A stretch of 36,618 nt of DNA, taken from positions 1 through 36,618 of the forward strand of contig DBTM01000038.1 in assembly GCA_002307055.1 (NCBI GenBank), read 5' to 3'. Shown one piece after another: positions 15,058 through 24,233 of the stretch. The DNA comes from Clostridiales bacterium UBA1316 (GTDB lineage Bacteria; Bacillota; Clostridia; Oscillospirales; Oscillospiraceae). A program made the position numbers and the translations under genes. The notes under the pieces are model-generated. The model saw only the letters and a list, made by a program, of their open reading frames with translations, did not search any database and was not told where the DNA came from. The stretch's first letter is position 1, and every line of letters begins with the position of its first letter.

Positions 15058-18000
15058 CTAGATCTCGTAATTGTTGTCGCCGGATAATACTTTGTTGATA
15101 AACACATTGACGACAGCCGGGTCAAATTGAGCACCGGAAAGCCTTTTCAGTTCTTCAACAGCTTCTTCCCGGCTCTTGGCCGTGCGGTAAGGCCGGTCGT
15201 TCGTCATCGCGTCGTAGGCGTCACAGACATTGATGATTTTAGATACCAGCGGTATGGAATCGCCCTTAATGCCCCTGGGATAACCCTTGCCGTCAATACT
15301 TTCGTGATGGTAGAGGACGTAATCAGCCAGATTTGAGTATTCATCAGAATTGCTTAAAATGCGCCAGCCGGATTCGGAGTGCTTTTCGATTTCCTCACGG
15401 TCGGCTTTCGTAAAAACGCCCTGCTTATTCAAGACACTGTCGTCAACGCCGATTTTCCCGATATCGTGCAGGAGGCCGGCAACGCCGATCTGGCTGATCT
15501 GCTCGGGGCTAAGCCCCATCTCCGTGGCGATTGCCGCAGCTGAGCGGCTGACTCTGTTTGAATGCTCCAGCTCGCCGATGCATTTTTCATAGAGTGTTTT
15601 TAAAATAATATTGACTGTCTTGTTCCGCGTGCTGGCGCTCTCGTGCATTTTATTTTTATACATTTTGTTTTCTGCTTCCGAGACTATCAGCTCAATATCC
15701 GAGCTGACATTATGCTTGACGGCAAACCCGAAGGACAGTGACAGATTCAGCTGCCTGATCTTGACCTTTGACTGCAGCTTTTTAATGCGCCGTACGATTT
15801 TTCCGGCCTCATTATTATCCGTATTCGGCAGGATAATGACAAATTCGTCGCCGCCGATTCTGGCTGAGACATCATCTTTCCGGCAGCCCTCGGTAATAAT
15901 TTCTGCGGCCTTGATGAGCAGCGCGTCACCCTCGGTGTGGCCGAAGGAATCGTTGACGAGCTTCAGCCCGTTCACGTCAGCCATAACGATGGTCAGCGGC
16001 ATAAAGCGCTCATCGTTCATGAGCTTGAGCACGTTGTCAAAATACCGCCGGTTGTAGAGGCCAGTCAGATGGTCGTGAAAACTCAGGTATTTGATTTCGT
16101 CAAATGCTTCCTCCCGCTCCGTGACATCAAAAATGATCGAGAACAGAACCTTCTCATTGTTATACGAAATTGGGCAGGAATAGACGTCGACCATTCTTTT
16201 TTCCCCGTTTTTCAGGCGGTGCGGAAATGAGTAATACTTCTGCTTCTTATCGTAAACCTGATAGTGCAGCTCCTTTTCCTCATCATTATTAAACATATTG
16301 ATATCATCAATCTGCAGGTTCAGGAGCTCTTCCTTCGTGTAGCCGTAGAAGGAGACCGCGGCGGGGTTCGCGTCAATAATCCGCCCGGTTTCAGGCTGGA
16401 TGAGGAGCATCACCGCGTCGTGCTCGTTGAACATCGCCTGTGTCTGCTCCAGCAGGTTCTCCATCCTGTTTTGCACATTCTGCTTCTCAACGGCGACCCA
16501 GACGCCGTTCATGAGCATCGTCAGCTCATAAACATCGAAATCATCGTAATCGGCGTGCTTATTAGCCAGGCCGACCGCAGCCACAACCCGGTCGTTCAAT
16601 ATCACCGGGATAGACATGAAGTTCCGCACATCAATATGGCCCGGCGGAAATCCTTTTTTTACCCGGCTCGGTTTGCTGTAGTCATTGAGGATGAGCGGTT
16701 TGCGATGCCTGATGACCTCGCCCCATAAACCTGTCTGGTCCAGTGGGTAGACATTTTGCACATCGGATATCCTGCACGCTTCCAGCACGCCTTTAGTCCA
16801 GCAGTTGAGCGTCATTTCACGGCGCTCGTCGTCGTACAGGAAAATATAGCCATACTGGCTGCCTGTCAGCGTTAACGCCTCCTGAAGGGCGTATTCAAGC
16901 TGCTCCTGGCTGTTCTGGAAGGTCATCAGCAGAGCATTTGCCAAAATCCTGTGCCGCTCCATCGTCCTTTTCAGGATATCTTCCTTCCTTTTTTCTTCGG
17001 AGATATCCCGGATATATGCGCCGACACCTGTTTGCCTGTTGCCGATCGGCACCGGGAATTTAACTGCCTCATAGGTTTTGCCGTCTATCATCATTTCAGA
17101 AACAGTGCTCGCCTTTGTTTCCACAGCCTCCAGGTCCGATCCCCTCGTTTGGTTAGCGAATTCTTCCGGCAGGGCTTCGTCATCCGTTCTGCCGATGATA
17201 TCGGAGCTCTCGCTTTCAAACTGATCTAAAAGCGCGTTGTTGACGATTATGTACCGCAGGCTTTCATCCTTGAGGTAAATAATATCATCGCTCGCGTTGA
17301 TATATGTTCTGTAGAGCAGCTCGCTCTTAACAAGGTCGTCCTCCAGGTTTTTGTAAGAGGTGATGTCCTGGCAATAGAGCGTGTAAAAGCCGCTTGATAT
17401 AGTCCTGGCGTTCAGCTGCAGCCAGAGCAGCTCGCCCTGCTTTGTTTTGATCTGCATCTGGCACTCCGCCTCGCCGGCGTTCAATAAATCCTTAAAAAAC
17501 ATCAGTGCGATGATGCGGCTGCTTCGCGCAATCAGCCGCTGCAGGTTTGTTGCTAAAAGCTCGAGCTCGGCGTAGCCTGATATCCTGCAGGCTTCGGGAT
17601 TGACCTCCAAAAGCTTTCCGGCTTTATTAACGACAATAATACCAAGCGGCGCGAAGTCCAAATGGTTTTTAAGTTTCTTCTCAGTCTCATAGGCAATACC
17701 GGATTCGTTTTTATCTTTTGTGATATCACTCAAGAGTGTGACGAAATAGCCTTTTTCAGGACAGAACGCGTTCACCCGCAGCCACTTTTTCAAATAATCC
17801 GAATACTGCTCACTATTGAGAACAGTGCCATTGACAGCGACCGAACCATACGCGCCGATCCAATCAAAGGCGTCGCTGATAAACCCCGGTATGACTTCTG
17901 ATACACGTCTGCCGGTGATATCTGATGCCGCCGTACCCGTGATCTCTTCGAATTTTTGATTGACCTCAATAAATTCGTAATCACAAGGGTGCCCGTTTGC

Positions 18001-18078
18001 GTCGAGAACAATTTTATGAAGACCGTACCCGACCGGCATGCTCATGATGCTTTCTTTGTAATAAATCGGATTATCCAT
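15058..18078 (-). CDS. Multi-PAS/GAF sensor with GGDEF and HD-GYP domains
   Basis: 1006 aa cytosolic sensor for cyclic-di-GMP turnover. PAS-like domains lie at about residues 20-120, 138-245, 255-365 and 550-655, with a GAF domain at about 385-530. The GGDEF domain (about 660-810) is intact: DVNGLKLVNDSFGH, GGDEF at 742-746, and RKDD at 733-736 exactly at the RxxD product-inhibition position. The HD-GYP phosphodiesterase domain (about 825-995) has HDIGK at 871-875, HHE at 924-926, and the GYP triad at 932-934. Both synthetic and degradative sites look complete, so the sensor part probably sets the balance. No membrane segment is seen. It is monocistronic, with a terminator at 14969-14998. AAGGAATG lies 7-14 nt before the ATG. 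The signal is unknown. Confidence 0.93.
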   Translation of the reverse strand: MDNPIYYKESIMSMPVGYGLHKIVLDANGHPCDYEFIEVNQKFEEITGTAASDITGRRVSEVIPGFISDAFDWIGAYGSVAVNGTVLNSEQYSDYLKKWLRVNAFCPEKGYFVTLLSDITKDKNESGIAYETEKKLKNHLDFAPLGIIVVNKAGKLLEVNPEACRISGYAELELLATNLQRLIARSSRIIALMFFKDLLNAGEAECQMQIKTKQGELLWLQLNARTISSGFYTLYCQDITSYKNLEDDLVKSELLYRTYINASDDIIYLKDESLRYIIVNNALLDQFESESSDIIGRTDDEALPEEFANQTRGSDLEAVETKASTVSEMMIDGKTYEAVKFPVPIGNRQTGVGAYIRDISEEKRKEDILKRTMERHRILANALLMTFQNSQEQLEYALQEALTLTGSQYGYIFLYDDERREMTLNCWTKGVLEACRISDVQNVYPLDQTGLWGEVIRHRKPLILNDYSKPSRVKKGFPPGHIDVRNFMSIPVILNDRVVAAVGLANKHADYDDFDVYELTMLMNGVWVAVEKQNVQNRMENLLEQTQAMFNEHDAVMLLIQPETGRIIDANPAAVSFYGYTKEELLNLQIDDINMFNNDEEKELHYQVYDKKQKYYSFPHRLKNGEKRMVDVYSCPISYNNEKVLFSIIFDVTEREEAFDEIKYLSFHDHLTGLYNRRYFDNVLKLMNDERFMPLTIVMADVNGLKLVNDSFGHTEGDALLIKAAEIITEGCRKDDVSARIGGDEFVIILPNTDNNEAGKIVRRIKKLQSKVKIRQLNLSLSFGFAVKHNVSSDIELIVSEAENKMYKNKMHESASTRNKTVNIILKTLYEKCIGELEHSNRVSRSAAAIATEMGLSPEQISQIGVAGLLHDIGKIGVDDSVLNKQGVFTKADREEIEKHSESGWRILSNSDEYSNLADYVLYHHESIDGKGYPRGIKGDSIPLVSKIINVCDAYDAMTNDRPYRTAKSREEAVEELKRLSGAQFDPAVVNVFINKVLSGDNNYEI

Positions 18079-18284
18079 ATACCATTCCTTTATCGACCCT
18101 CACGCTTCCGTTATCCTGTATCGCTATATAGTGTTGTTGAAGTAATTGTATCATAATGTTTATCACTATATCTATTATTTTCGTTATTTTCGCAGAGTTC
18201 ATGAGGCGCAGTTTATAAAAAGTTGCTGAATTTGTTTTAGGTATCAACAAGAGCATCATGCATTATGACGAAATCACAAAATCG

Positions 18285-18314
18285 TTGAATCTTTATCAGG
18301 GAATATGCTATGAT
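18285..18314 (+). promoter_or_regulatory. Promoter for the universal stress protein gene
   Basis: TTGAAT (18285-18290), 18-bp spacer, TATGAT (18309-18314), about 50 bp before the chosen start. The rest of 18079-18284 is AT-rich and shows no gene. Confidence 0.55.
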
Positions 18315-18365
18315 AACCGTAATAAATATCCGGTAAAAGATAAATAAACAGAAGGAGTGATCAGC

Positions 18366-18815
18366 GTGAAAAAGATACTTGTACCCGTTGACGGGTCGTC
18401 ACAATCTAAAAAAGCCCTTGAACAGGCTGTTTCCATTGCTAAAAAATATGGGTCGGACGTAACTCTGATCTCCGTTGTCGAGATTGAAGCCGATGTGGCT
18501 TTTTCGGAACTCGGCATCACAATGTCTGCAGAGTATTCGGGTATCCGCGAAACGCTGACGAAGATTAAAGAAGACAGTACCAATAAAATGCTCGATGCCA
18601 TGATCAGCGGCATGGACTGCACCGGGGTTACCATCAAAAAGCTCGTCATTGTCGGTATCGCCCATCCGGAAATTGTGGATGAGGCGGTAAAAGGCTGTTA
18701 TGATCTCATCGTCATGGGCCACCGCGGCCTGAACCCGGTCAAACGCTTTTTTACAGGCTCCGTCGCCAAGCGCGTCATTGAAGACGCCCCCTGCTCCGTT
18801 CTGATCGTTAAATAA
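18366..18815 (+). CDS. Universal stress protein (UspA family)
   Basis: 149 aa single Usp domain. It has the N-terminal KKILVPVDGSSQSKKAL strand-loop-helix and the C-terminal ATP-binding signature GxxG-N9-G(S/T), seen as GHRG, nine residues, GS. It is therefore of the ATP-binding subtype and likely dimeric and cytosolic. The chosen start is the GTG at 18366, 8 nt after GAAGGAG (18351-18357); the in-frame GTG at 18357 overlaps that ribosome binding site. It is monocistronic, closed by the shared hairpin at 18837-18876. Confidence 0.92.
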   Translation: MKKILVPVDGSSQSKKALEQAVSIAKKYGSDVTLISVVEIEADVAFSELGITMSAEYSGIRETLTKIKEDSTNKMLDAMISGMDCTGVTIKKLVIVGIAHPEIVDEAVKGCYDLIVMGHRGLNPVKRFFTGSVAKRVIEDAPCSVLIVK

Positions 18816-18832
18816 AAATCGAGTTTATGCAA

Positions 18833-18878
18833 AAGGCCCTCATCGCCATGGCTTACCGCTCATGGCCGATGAGGGTTT
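18833..18878. terminator. Bidirectional terminator between usp and radical SAM genes
   Basis: CCCTCATCG-CCATG (18837-18850) pairs with CATGG-C-CGATGAGGG (18861-18875) across a 10-nt loop, with a single bulged C. There is a T run at the right end and an A run (T on the minus strand) at the left, so it can serve both converging genes. Confidence 0.85.
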
Positions 18879-18892
18879 AGTTTCGATAGCGG

Positions 18893-20371
18893 CTACGATG
18901 TTTGATAAATCTTCCTGAAATGGAAACCATATATAGAAAACCGGATAACGATCGGGAATAATTTAGGCTGCCGGAAGACTGACCAGAACAGAACCTTCCA
19001 ATAATAGCGCCGCTCACGGCCTATAATCCCCAGGCGAACAATTGATTTGAGAAAAGCCATGATATTGGAAGCCGTCAGATTTTTGCTTCCTGTTTTGCTT
19101 GGCCTGTATACCTTCAAAAAATTCAGCAGACGCTCATAATAATGCTTCGGTGAATAGATTGTTGAAATAACAGATTGGTAACCCTGCACCAGCAGGTTTT
19201 TATCCATTTTCGGGATAAAATTCATCGTGAAGTTCGTGTTGTCCCCGGAAAAATCATCTGTCATCCGGCCCTCGCGCAGCAAACGCTGATAGAGCGCCGT
19301 GCCCTTGGGGGCGTTCAAAAGGCCGACCATCGCCGATACAATGCCGCTGTCCTGAATAAACCGAATCATTTTGTTGAATATATGCGGGCTGTCGCTGTCA
19401 AACCCCACGATAAATCCGCCCTGCACCTGCAGGCCGAAGCTCTGTATTTTTTTCACGCAGGCAATCAGGTCCCGATTCGTGTTCTGTGTTTTGCCGCAAG
19501 CTGTCAGGCTTGTTTCATCCGGGGTTTCAATACCGATAAACACATCATTGAACCCGGCCCGCACCATCATTGTCAGCAAAGCATCATCGTCGGCGATGTT
19601 AACCGAGGCTTCCGTCAGGAAATCAAACGGGTGCTTATGGTTTTCCATCCAATTGATAATAGCCGGCAGGACGTCGTCTTTGAGCTCCTTTTTGTTGCCG
19701 ATAAAATTGTCATCAACAAAAAACACGGCCCCTCTCCAGCCTGAGTGATAAATTGCATCAAGCTCACCGAGCACCTGCGCGGCGCTCTTAGTCCGCGGCT
19801 TATTTCCGAATAGGACGGTAATATCGCAGAATTCGCAGTGAAAGGGGCAGCCCCGCGAATACTGGATATTCAAGCTGGCATATTTTTTAACGTCGATAAG
19901 CGCCCATGCGGGAACAGGTGTTGTACAAAGCTCTGCCCACGCCTCGGTCGTGTATAGGTGCTTCGCCTCGCCGCGTTCGAGGTCGCTGAGAAAGGGCGGC
20001 AGCGTCAGCTCGCCCTCGCCCAGTATCAGATGATCGATATCGTCAAACTGCTCAGGCTCCGATATAAAAAGCGGCCCTCCCGCGGCTGTCCTTACCCCCA
20101 AAGCCCTGCAGCGGTCAACAACCTCCCTGACGGACGCTTTCTGAATCGCCATCGCGCTTATAAACACATAATCCGCCCATACAAGGTCGTCCTCGCGCAG
20201 CTTGTCCACATTCATATCAACGAGTCTTTTTTCAAAATCCCCCGGCAGCATTGAAGCGATTGTCAGCAGCCCAAGCGGCGGAAATGACGCCTTTTTCGAT
20301 ATAAATTCAAGCGCGTACTGAAACCCCCAGTATGTGACAGGTGTATTCGGATAAACAAGCAGTATTTTCAT
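18893..20371 (-). CDS. B12-binding-type radical SAM protein (DUF4070-like C-terminus)
   Basis: 492 aa. A Rossmann-like cobalamin-binding-type domain (about 1-150) lacks a clear DxHxxG. It is followed by a radical SAM core with RGCPFHCEFCD, the Cys175/179/182 ligands of the [4Fe-4S] cluster. Other core blocks are FFVDDNFIGNK, FLTEASVNIADDD, FIGIETPDE and GGFIVGFDSD. The C-terminal part (FIPKMDKNLLVQGYQ..., YYERLLNFLK) resembles the DUF4070 region of this subfamily, which includes hopanoid methylases and many uncharacterised enzymes. It probably methylates or rearranges a lipid or small molecule; the substrate is unknown. A GGAGGG ribosome binding site precedes the ATG. No partner gene is adjacent. 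Confidence 0.88.
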   Translation of the reverse strand: MKILLVYPNTPVTYWGFQYALEFISKKASFPPLGLLTIASMLPGDFEKRLVDMNVDKLREDDLVWADYVFISAMAIQKASVREVVDRCRALGVRTAAGGPLFISEPEQFDDIDHLILGEGELTLPPFLSDLERGEAKHLYTTEAWAELCTTPVPAWALIDVKKYASLNIQYSRGCPFHCEFCDITVLFGNKPRTKSAAQVLGELDAIYHSGWRGAVFFVDDNFIGNKKELKDDVLPAIINWMENHKHPFDFLTEASVNIADDDALLTMMVRAGFNDVFIGIETPDETSLTACGKTQNTNRDLIACVKKIQSFGLQVQGGFIVGFDSDSPHIFNKMIRFIQDSGIVSAMVGLLNAPKGTALYQRLLREGRMTDDFSGDNTNFTMNFIPKMDKNLLVQGYQSVISTIYSPKHYYERLLNFLKVYRPSKTGSKNLTASNIMAFLKSIVRLGIIGRERRYYWKVLFWSVFRQPKLFPIVIRFSIYGFHFRKIYQTS

Positions 20372-20630
20372 GGACCCTCCGTATGTTTTGTTGATTGATT
20401 CATAAGCAGTTTACCCAAATAGCATTTTAATATGTAAGGCAAGGGCGCTGCTCCCCCCCGTTTCTTTCAAAAGCTCAAAAATCAGCGGCAGCACACGCAG
20501 CCCGTATGCTTTCATATAATATCCTGTAGCTATAGGCGCTCTTAACGTCCTGTCGTAACTGTACCTGCGCGTGACAGGGCACGCATTATATGATTTAAGC
20601 CGGGCGCGCAGCGGCGGATTGGGTTTTTCT

Positions 20631-20960
20631 ATGTATTATTACACTGTTCAGCCGGGAGATACTCTTTACGATATCGCTTCGTATTTCGGTGTACAGGTGT
20701 CGGAGATATTGGCAGTTAACCCCGGAATAAATCCATATTACCTATACGCCGGTCAGGAATTACTGATTCCGATACCGGGTTACCGCCCCTATCCGGGCTA
20801 TCAGACCCGTCCGGTCTACCCCATCGTCATCAGACCACCCTTCATCTCCCGCACTCCTCCGCGTGACCGCGATGATCACGGCAGACCCGGCAGCCGTCCC
20901 GGCGGCGGCTCGGGCGGTCGCGTAGGCGGTCCCAGCGGTCAAGGTCACGGCTCACGCTAA
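20631..20960 (+). CDS. Small LysM-domain protein with Pro/Arg/Gly-rich tail
   Basis: 110 aa. Residues 1-46 are one LysM domain (YYTVQPGDTLYDIASYFGV, EILAVNPGI, YAGQELLIPIP), which binds peptidoglycan glycan chains. The tail is rich in Pro, Arg and Gly (RPGGGSGGRVGG). No signal peptide is visible, as in spore-coat or spore-cortex LysM proteins made in the mother cell, so a sporulation role is possible but unproven. I start at ATG 20631, where the LysM domain begins; an upstream in-frame GTG at 20571 would add 20 residues of no family resemblance. Composite repeat B begins at the base after its stop. Confidence 0.8.
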   Translation: MYYYTVQPGDTLYDIASYFGVQVSEILAVNPGINPYYLYAGQELLIPIPGYRPYPGYQTRPVYPIVIRPPFISRTPPRDRDDHGRPGSRPGGGSGGRVGGPSGQGHGSR

Positions 20961-21060
20961 GACAGGGGACGGTTCTGTGTCTTATATATTGAATAATAAT
21001 TCAATATATAATTGTAAAGCAAAAATCCTGTAATCATTACGATTACAGGATTTTTGCTGA
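20961..21060. repeat. Composite REP-like element, copy B (intact)
   Basis: Three parts: GACAGGGGACGG followed by TTCTGTGTC (20961-20981); a 12-bp AT dyad with 4-nt loop (20983-20994 with 20999-21010); and a perfect 17-bp hairpin with loop ATTAC (21019-21035 with 21041-21057), reading gcaaaaatcctg inward and caggatttttgc outward. The last hairpin with its T run could also end transcription of the LysM gene. Copy A is at 5603-5712. Confidence 0.85.
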
Positions 21061-21372
21061 TTATAACAGGCGAACTCGCGCGATCACCCTCCTGACTGCC
21101 GGTGCGGGAGATTTCGCATTTTTTGCTGGTATTTAAAAAAATGGGGACAGCTCATATATCACAATATAATTACAAACATAATACTATAAATAACAACAAT
21201 GATTAATTTAATAATTATATTAAAAATATTATATAATATTAGTTTACAAATTATTGCAAACATTGTATTGTTTAAATATGCACAGATAGAATTTGGAGGT
21301 AGAGCATCCAAATAAAACAATTGGAGACGGCAGTACGAAGCATTATATAAACATTAAATAGGAGGAAAGATC
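21061..21372 (+). promoter_or_regulatory. AT-rich upstream region and leader of the S-layer gene
   Basis: No gene is seen here. From about 21160 the sequence is very AT-rich, with several overlapping possible promoter hexamers, for example TTTACA and TTGCAA between 21240 and 21265 with TATGCA about 17 nt on. A stray GGGGACAG lies at 21143-21150. The ribosome binding site AGGAGG (21360-21365) is 7 nt before the ATG. A strong AT-rich promoter block and a long leader are usual for highly expressed S-layer genes. Confidence 0.5.
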
Positions 21373-23784
21373 ATGAAAAAGCTCAAAAAATTACTCGCAG
21401 TGGTTCTTGCTGTCTGTATGTCGATCAGCCTCATGGCAACCGCAAGTGCCGTGTATACCGACGATTCCAGCATTAAATATGTCACAGCGGTAGGCACCAT
21501 GACCGGAATCGGTGTGGTTGACGGGAAACCGGGCGGCAGTTTTGATCCCGCAGGCATCATCACCCGGGCAGAAGCGGCTAAAATAATCGCCGTCGCGCTT
21601 CTCGGACCCACAGTCATAAAGTCATTACCGACAATAGCATCAAATTTCAGTGATGTTCCCACAAGCTACTGGGCAGTACCATATATAGGATACCTTACGT
21701 CTAAGGGTATTATCGGCGGCTGCGGAGACGGAACGTTTAATCCCGATGGCAATGTCACAGCCAATCAAATGGCTAAGATGCTCCTTTGCGCTGCCGGTTA
21801 CGGCAAAAAGGGCGAGTACACCGGCACAGCCTGGGAATTCATTGCTTACGGCGATGCTTATACCTACAATATATTCACAAACAGCACTGTAACAGATTTC
21901 ACCAAAGCCGCAACCCGTGAGGAAGCAACTCTTTACGTGTTTAACGCCCTTATGAATATTGATCTGGTTTCCTACTCAAAGACAAGCGATGCCTACACAA
22001 AAACCGGAACAACAATAGCCAAAACGGTATTTAGCATGGCTGCTCCGACGATCGGTGTTATTACCGCTAACGCTTCAATCGGTATAACTGGGACGAAAAT
22101 ATCTCAAGCCACATTGACAGCCGGTAAGATCACTGCTCTTAACAAAACCCAAACCACATATTCAAACTATACGACAGCAATGACTGATATCGGAAAAGTC
22201 GTCAATGTTTATTCCAATTCGCTGACTGGTGCGGCTTATTATATCCAAACCCTGTCAAAAACGGTGACTGTTGCCTCAAAAATTACAACCGCTGCCGCCT
22301 ATAAGTCCGCTTTCGGTACAGTGGATGCTGCCGCAAAAGTTGTCAATGCCACAACCAATTATGCTGCGGTAACAGTCAATGATACTTCTATCGCAGGGGG
22401 TTTTAACGGTTCGACGAAAGCCGCAGCCGGTACATACCAGCTATATGCCGGTGAGATTGTCAGCTATATAGCGGTATCTGAGGCATCTATCCAGAAAGTT
22501 GCATTTATCAATAATACTGCAGGCAGTGAGACAATTACATTTTCAAGTACAGGCGCTCTTGCCAATAACACAGCAACCGATGTTGTGAACGCGTATGCCG
22601 GTATTACCGTCGGAGACTATGTCCAAATCAATATAGTCGGCTCCATATATAACGTTGTGAAGTTGGGCTCCGTGCAAGGCTTAATAACCGAAATTGGCGC
22701 GTCCAATTCCTATTTCGTCCTTAACGGCACGAAGTACTTAGTGTCTTCGGTAACTGACACAACGGCACTTGGCTTTGCTTCTCTCACGTCAGGGTCTGAC
22801 TACGCGAAGACCTACATACTGTATCTTGACGCTTCAGGCTATGTCTTCGGGTTTACACTGCTCAATGCCGTATCCAGCAGCGCTGTTGTCTATGTTAATC
22901 ATACGCCCTACAATCTGACAGGTGATTATGGTGCCGTCACTAAAAACTATCAATGTGTTGATTCAACAGGCACAGAAGTCATCTACAATACAGGTACGGC
23001 AGCGGACGCAACAGTTGTCGGCAGCGGTTTCTATAAAGTCACTGTGACAGCCGGTATCGCAAATTTCACCGCCTACACTTCCGCTGACCTGGTCATTCCC
23101 AGTATTGACAGTGTTATTACGACTGGCGACGTCATTAACGGAACCCAGCATTATTATGCTTCTGATGTGAAATTCATCTTCATTACCGGCTCAGGCACAG
23201 CGCTCAAGGTTGTGAAGGTTACAGGCCTTGCGGCTGCAAACGGCAACACACTCGCCGGCGCTGTTCTGTTCTTTGATAATTCCACCAACACCAACAAGAC
23301 AGTGAACACCGTCATAATCCCCGCAGCGTATGTCGATCCTTCCGTTATAGGCACGAACCTTGTCTATATACCGAACCAGACTGTACCAACCGGCGTCAAT
23401 GCGGGCGGCAGTATCTATATCGTCTATGTAGACGGCGTCAAGACAACCATCAGTGCGACAAACGCCAGCGTCGCTGCTTTTGATGACGGTTTTGCCGCAT
23501 TCACAATCAGCGGCGGTATCTACACTTTCACAGGTGTCAATTCAGCGTCAAACCTCCATTACAATGCCGCTGTGGCCCATAACGGCGTCTTTGGCAGCTA
23601 CATCAATGGCCTCAGCGCCGGTGGTGCCGTTGTGGTTGATACCTTCACAGATTCGAGCACAGGCACGCCTGTCACAAGTGTCAGTGCAATGGCGGCTCTT
23701 ACAGCCGCAAAAAAATTCACCATTGACTACGTGACGAACACATCAAACGCAATCATCTTTATCTATATCACAAACATCGTGTAA
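21373..23784 (+). CDS. S-layer-type surface protein with N-terminal SLH repeats
   Basis: 803 aa secreted protein. A signal peptide (MKKLKKLLAVVLAVCMSISL up to ASA) is followed by SLH repeats: about residues 33-85 (GVVDGKPGGSFDPAGIITRAEAAKI), 88-145 (FSDVPTSYWAVPYIGYL, GDGTFNPDGNVTANQMAKM), and a weaker third to about 200. The remaining 600 residues are Thr/Ser/Ala/Val-rich, beta-like and low in Cys, as in S-layer lattice domains. SLH repeats attach the protein to pyruvylated secondary wall polymer. The leader and strong ribosome binding site suggest high expression, and a terminator lies about 125 bp downstream. It shares its anchor type with the SLH phosphoesterase at 13074-14888. Confidence 0.9.
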   Translation: MKKLKKLLAVVLAVCMSISLMATASAVYTDDSSIKYVTAVGTMTGIGVVDGKPGGSFDPAGIITRAEAAKIIAVALLGPTVIKSLPTIASNFSDVPTSYWAVPYIGYLTSKGIIGGCGDGTFNPDGNVTANQMAKMLLCAAGYGKKGEYTGTAWEFIAYGDAYTYNIFTNSTVTDFTKAATREEATLYVFNALMNIDLVSYSKTSDAYTKTGTTIAKTVFSMAAPTIGVITANASIGITGTKISQATLTAGKITALNKTQTTYSNYTTAMTDIGKVVNVYSNSLTGAAYYIQTLSKTVTVASKITTAAAYKSAFGTVDAAAKVVNATTNYAAVTVNDTSIAGGFNGSTKAAAGTYQLYAGEIVSYIAVSEASIQKVAFINNTAGSETITFSSTGALANNTATDVVNAYAGITVGDYVQINIVGSIYNVVKLGSVQGLITEIGASNSYFVLNGTKYLVSSVTDTTALGFASLTSGSDYAKTYILYLDASGYVFGFTLLNAVSSSAVVYVNHTPYNLTGDYGAVTKNYQCVDSTGTEVIYNTGTAADATVVGSGFYKVTVTAGIANFTAYTSADLVIPSIDSVITTGDVINGTQHYYASDVKFIFITGSGTALKVVKVTGLAAANGNTLAGAVLFFDNSTNTNKTVNTVIIPAAYVDPSVIGTNLVYIPNQTVPTGVNAGGSIYIVYVDGVKTTISATNASVAAFDDGFAAFTISGGIYTFTGVNSASNLHYNAAVAHNGVFGSYINGLSAGGAVVVDTFTDSSTGTPVTSVSAMAALTAAKKFTIDYVTNTSNAIIFIYITNIV

Positions 23785-23910
23785 CCGTATACCATCATCA
23801 ATACTGTCATAACAGTTCACCCCAGCCAATAGAATAACATGAACTGCGCCTTGCGTCACGTCAGGCTTATGATGTATAAGCATGAAAAGGCCCGCAAGAT
23901 CAGTCATTAT

Positions 23911-23950
23911 AAAAGCGGCGGCGTTGTTGAAACAACCTGCCGCTTTTAGC
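23911..23950 (+). terminator. Terminator of the S-layer gene
   Basis: AAAAGCGGC (23911-23919) pairs with GCCGCTTTT (23939-23947), with an inner GTTGTT/AACAAC stem and a short loop. Confidence 0.8.
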
Positions 23951-24013
23951 TGTAATCATTCATCTGATTCACAAATATAGCGTTTTTCACATACAATAAT
24001 CCTAGAGTCATTA

Positions 24014-24068
24014 CCCCATCGCATGGATTTATCCCATCGCATGGATTTACCCCATCGACATGATTACC
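24014..24068. repeat. Short tandem repeat, 18-bp unit, about three copies
   Basis: CCCCATCGCATGGATTTA (24014-24031), then the same with one change at 24032-24049, then a degraded third copy CCCCATCGACATGATTACC (24050-24068). It lies in the otherwise gene-free stretch 23950-24233 upstream of the SPFH gene. Confidence 0.85.
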
Positions 24069-24093
24069 CTCCTCTAATATAATTATTGATTTG

Positions 24094-24130
24094 CCTCCTG
24101 TTAAGGCTCAGCCTGCGCAGGAGGTCTATT
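24094..24130 (+). terminator. Terminator-like hairpin upstream of the SPFH gene
   Basis: CCTCCTG (24094-24100) pairs with CAGGAGG (24118-24124), followed by tctattttt. It lies between the tandem repeat and the SPFH promoter; no gene ends just before it, so it may be a secondary terminator. Confidence 0.5.
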
Positions 24131-24166
24131 TTTGACAGAAGAGGTTACAAAAAATGTAAACACTAT

Positions 24167-24196
24167 TTGACTTTAAGCTAAATAGGTATATACTAT
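24167..24196 (+). promoter_or_regulatory. Promoter for the SPFH gene
   Basis: TTGACT (24167-24172), 18-bp spacer, TACTAT (24191-24196), giving a leader of about 30 nt. Confidence 0.65.
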
Positions 24197-24233
24197 ATTT
24201 AGTGTTAAAAACTTGAGTGAAGGGGTTGATTAC

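Noticed and set aside
24014..24068. CRISPR array
   Set aside because: The units are directly adjacent without spacers and only about three in number; no cas genes in the window.
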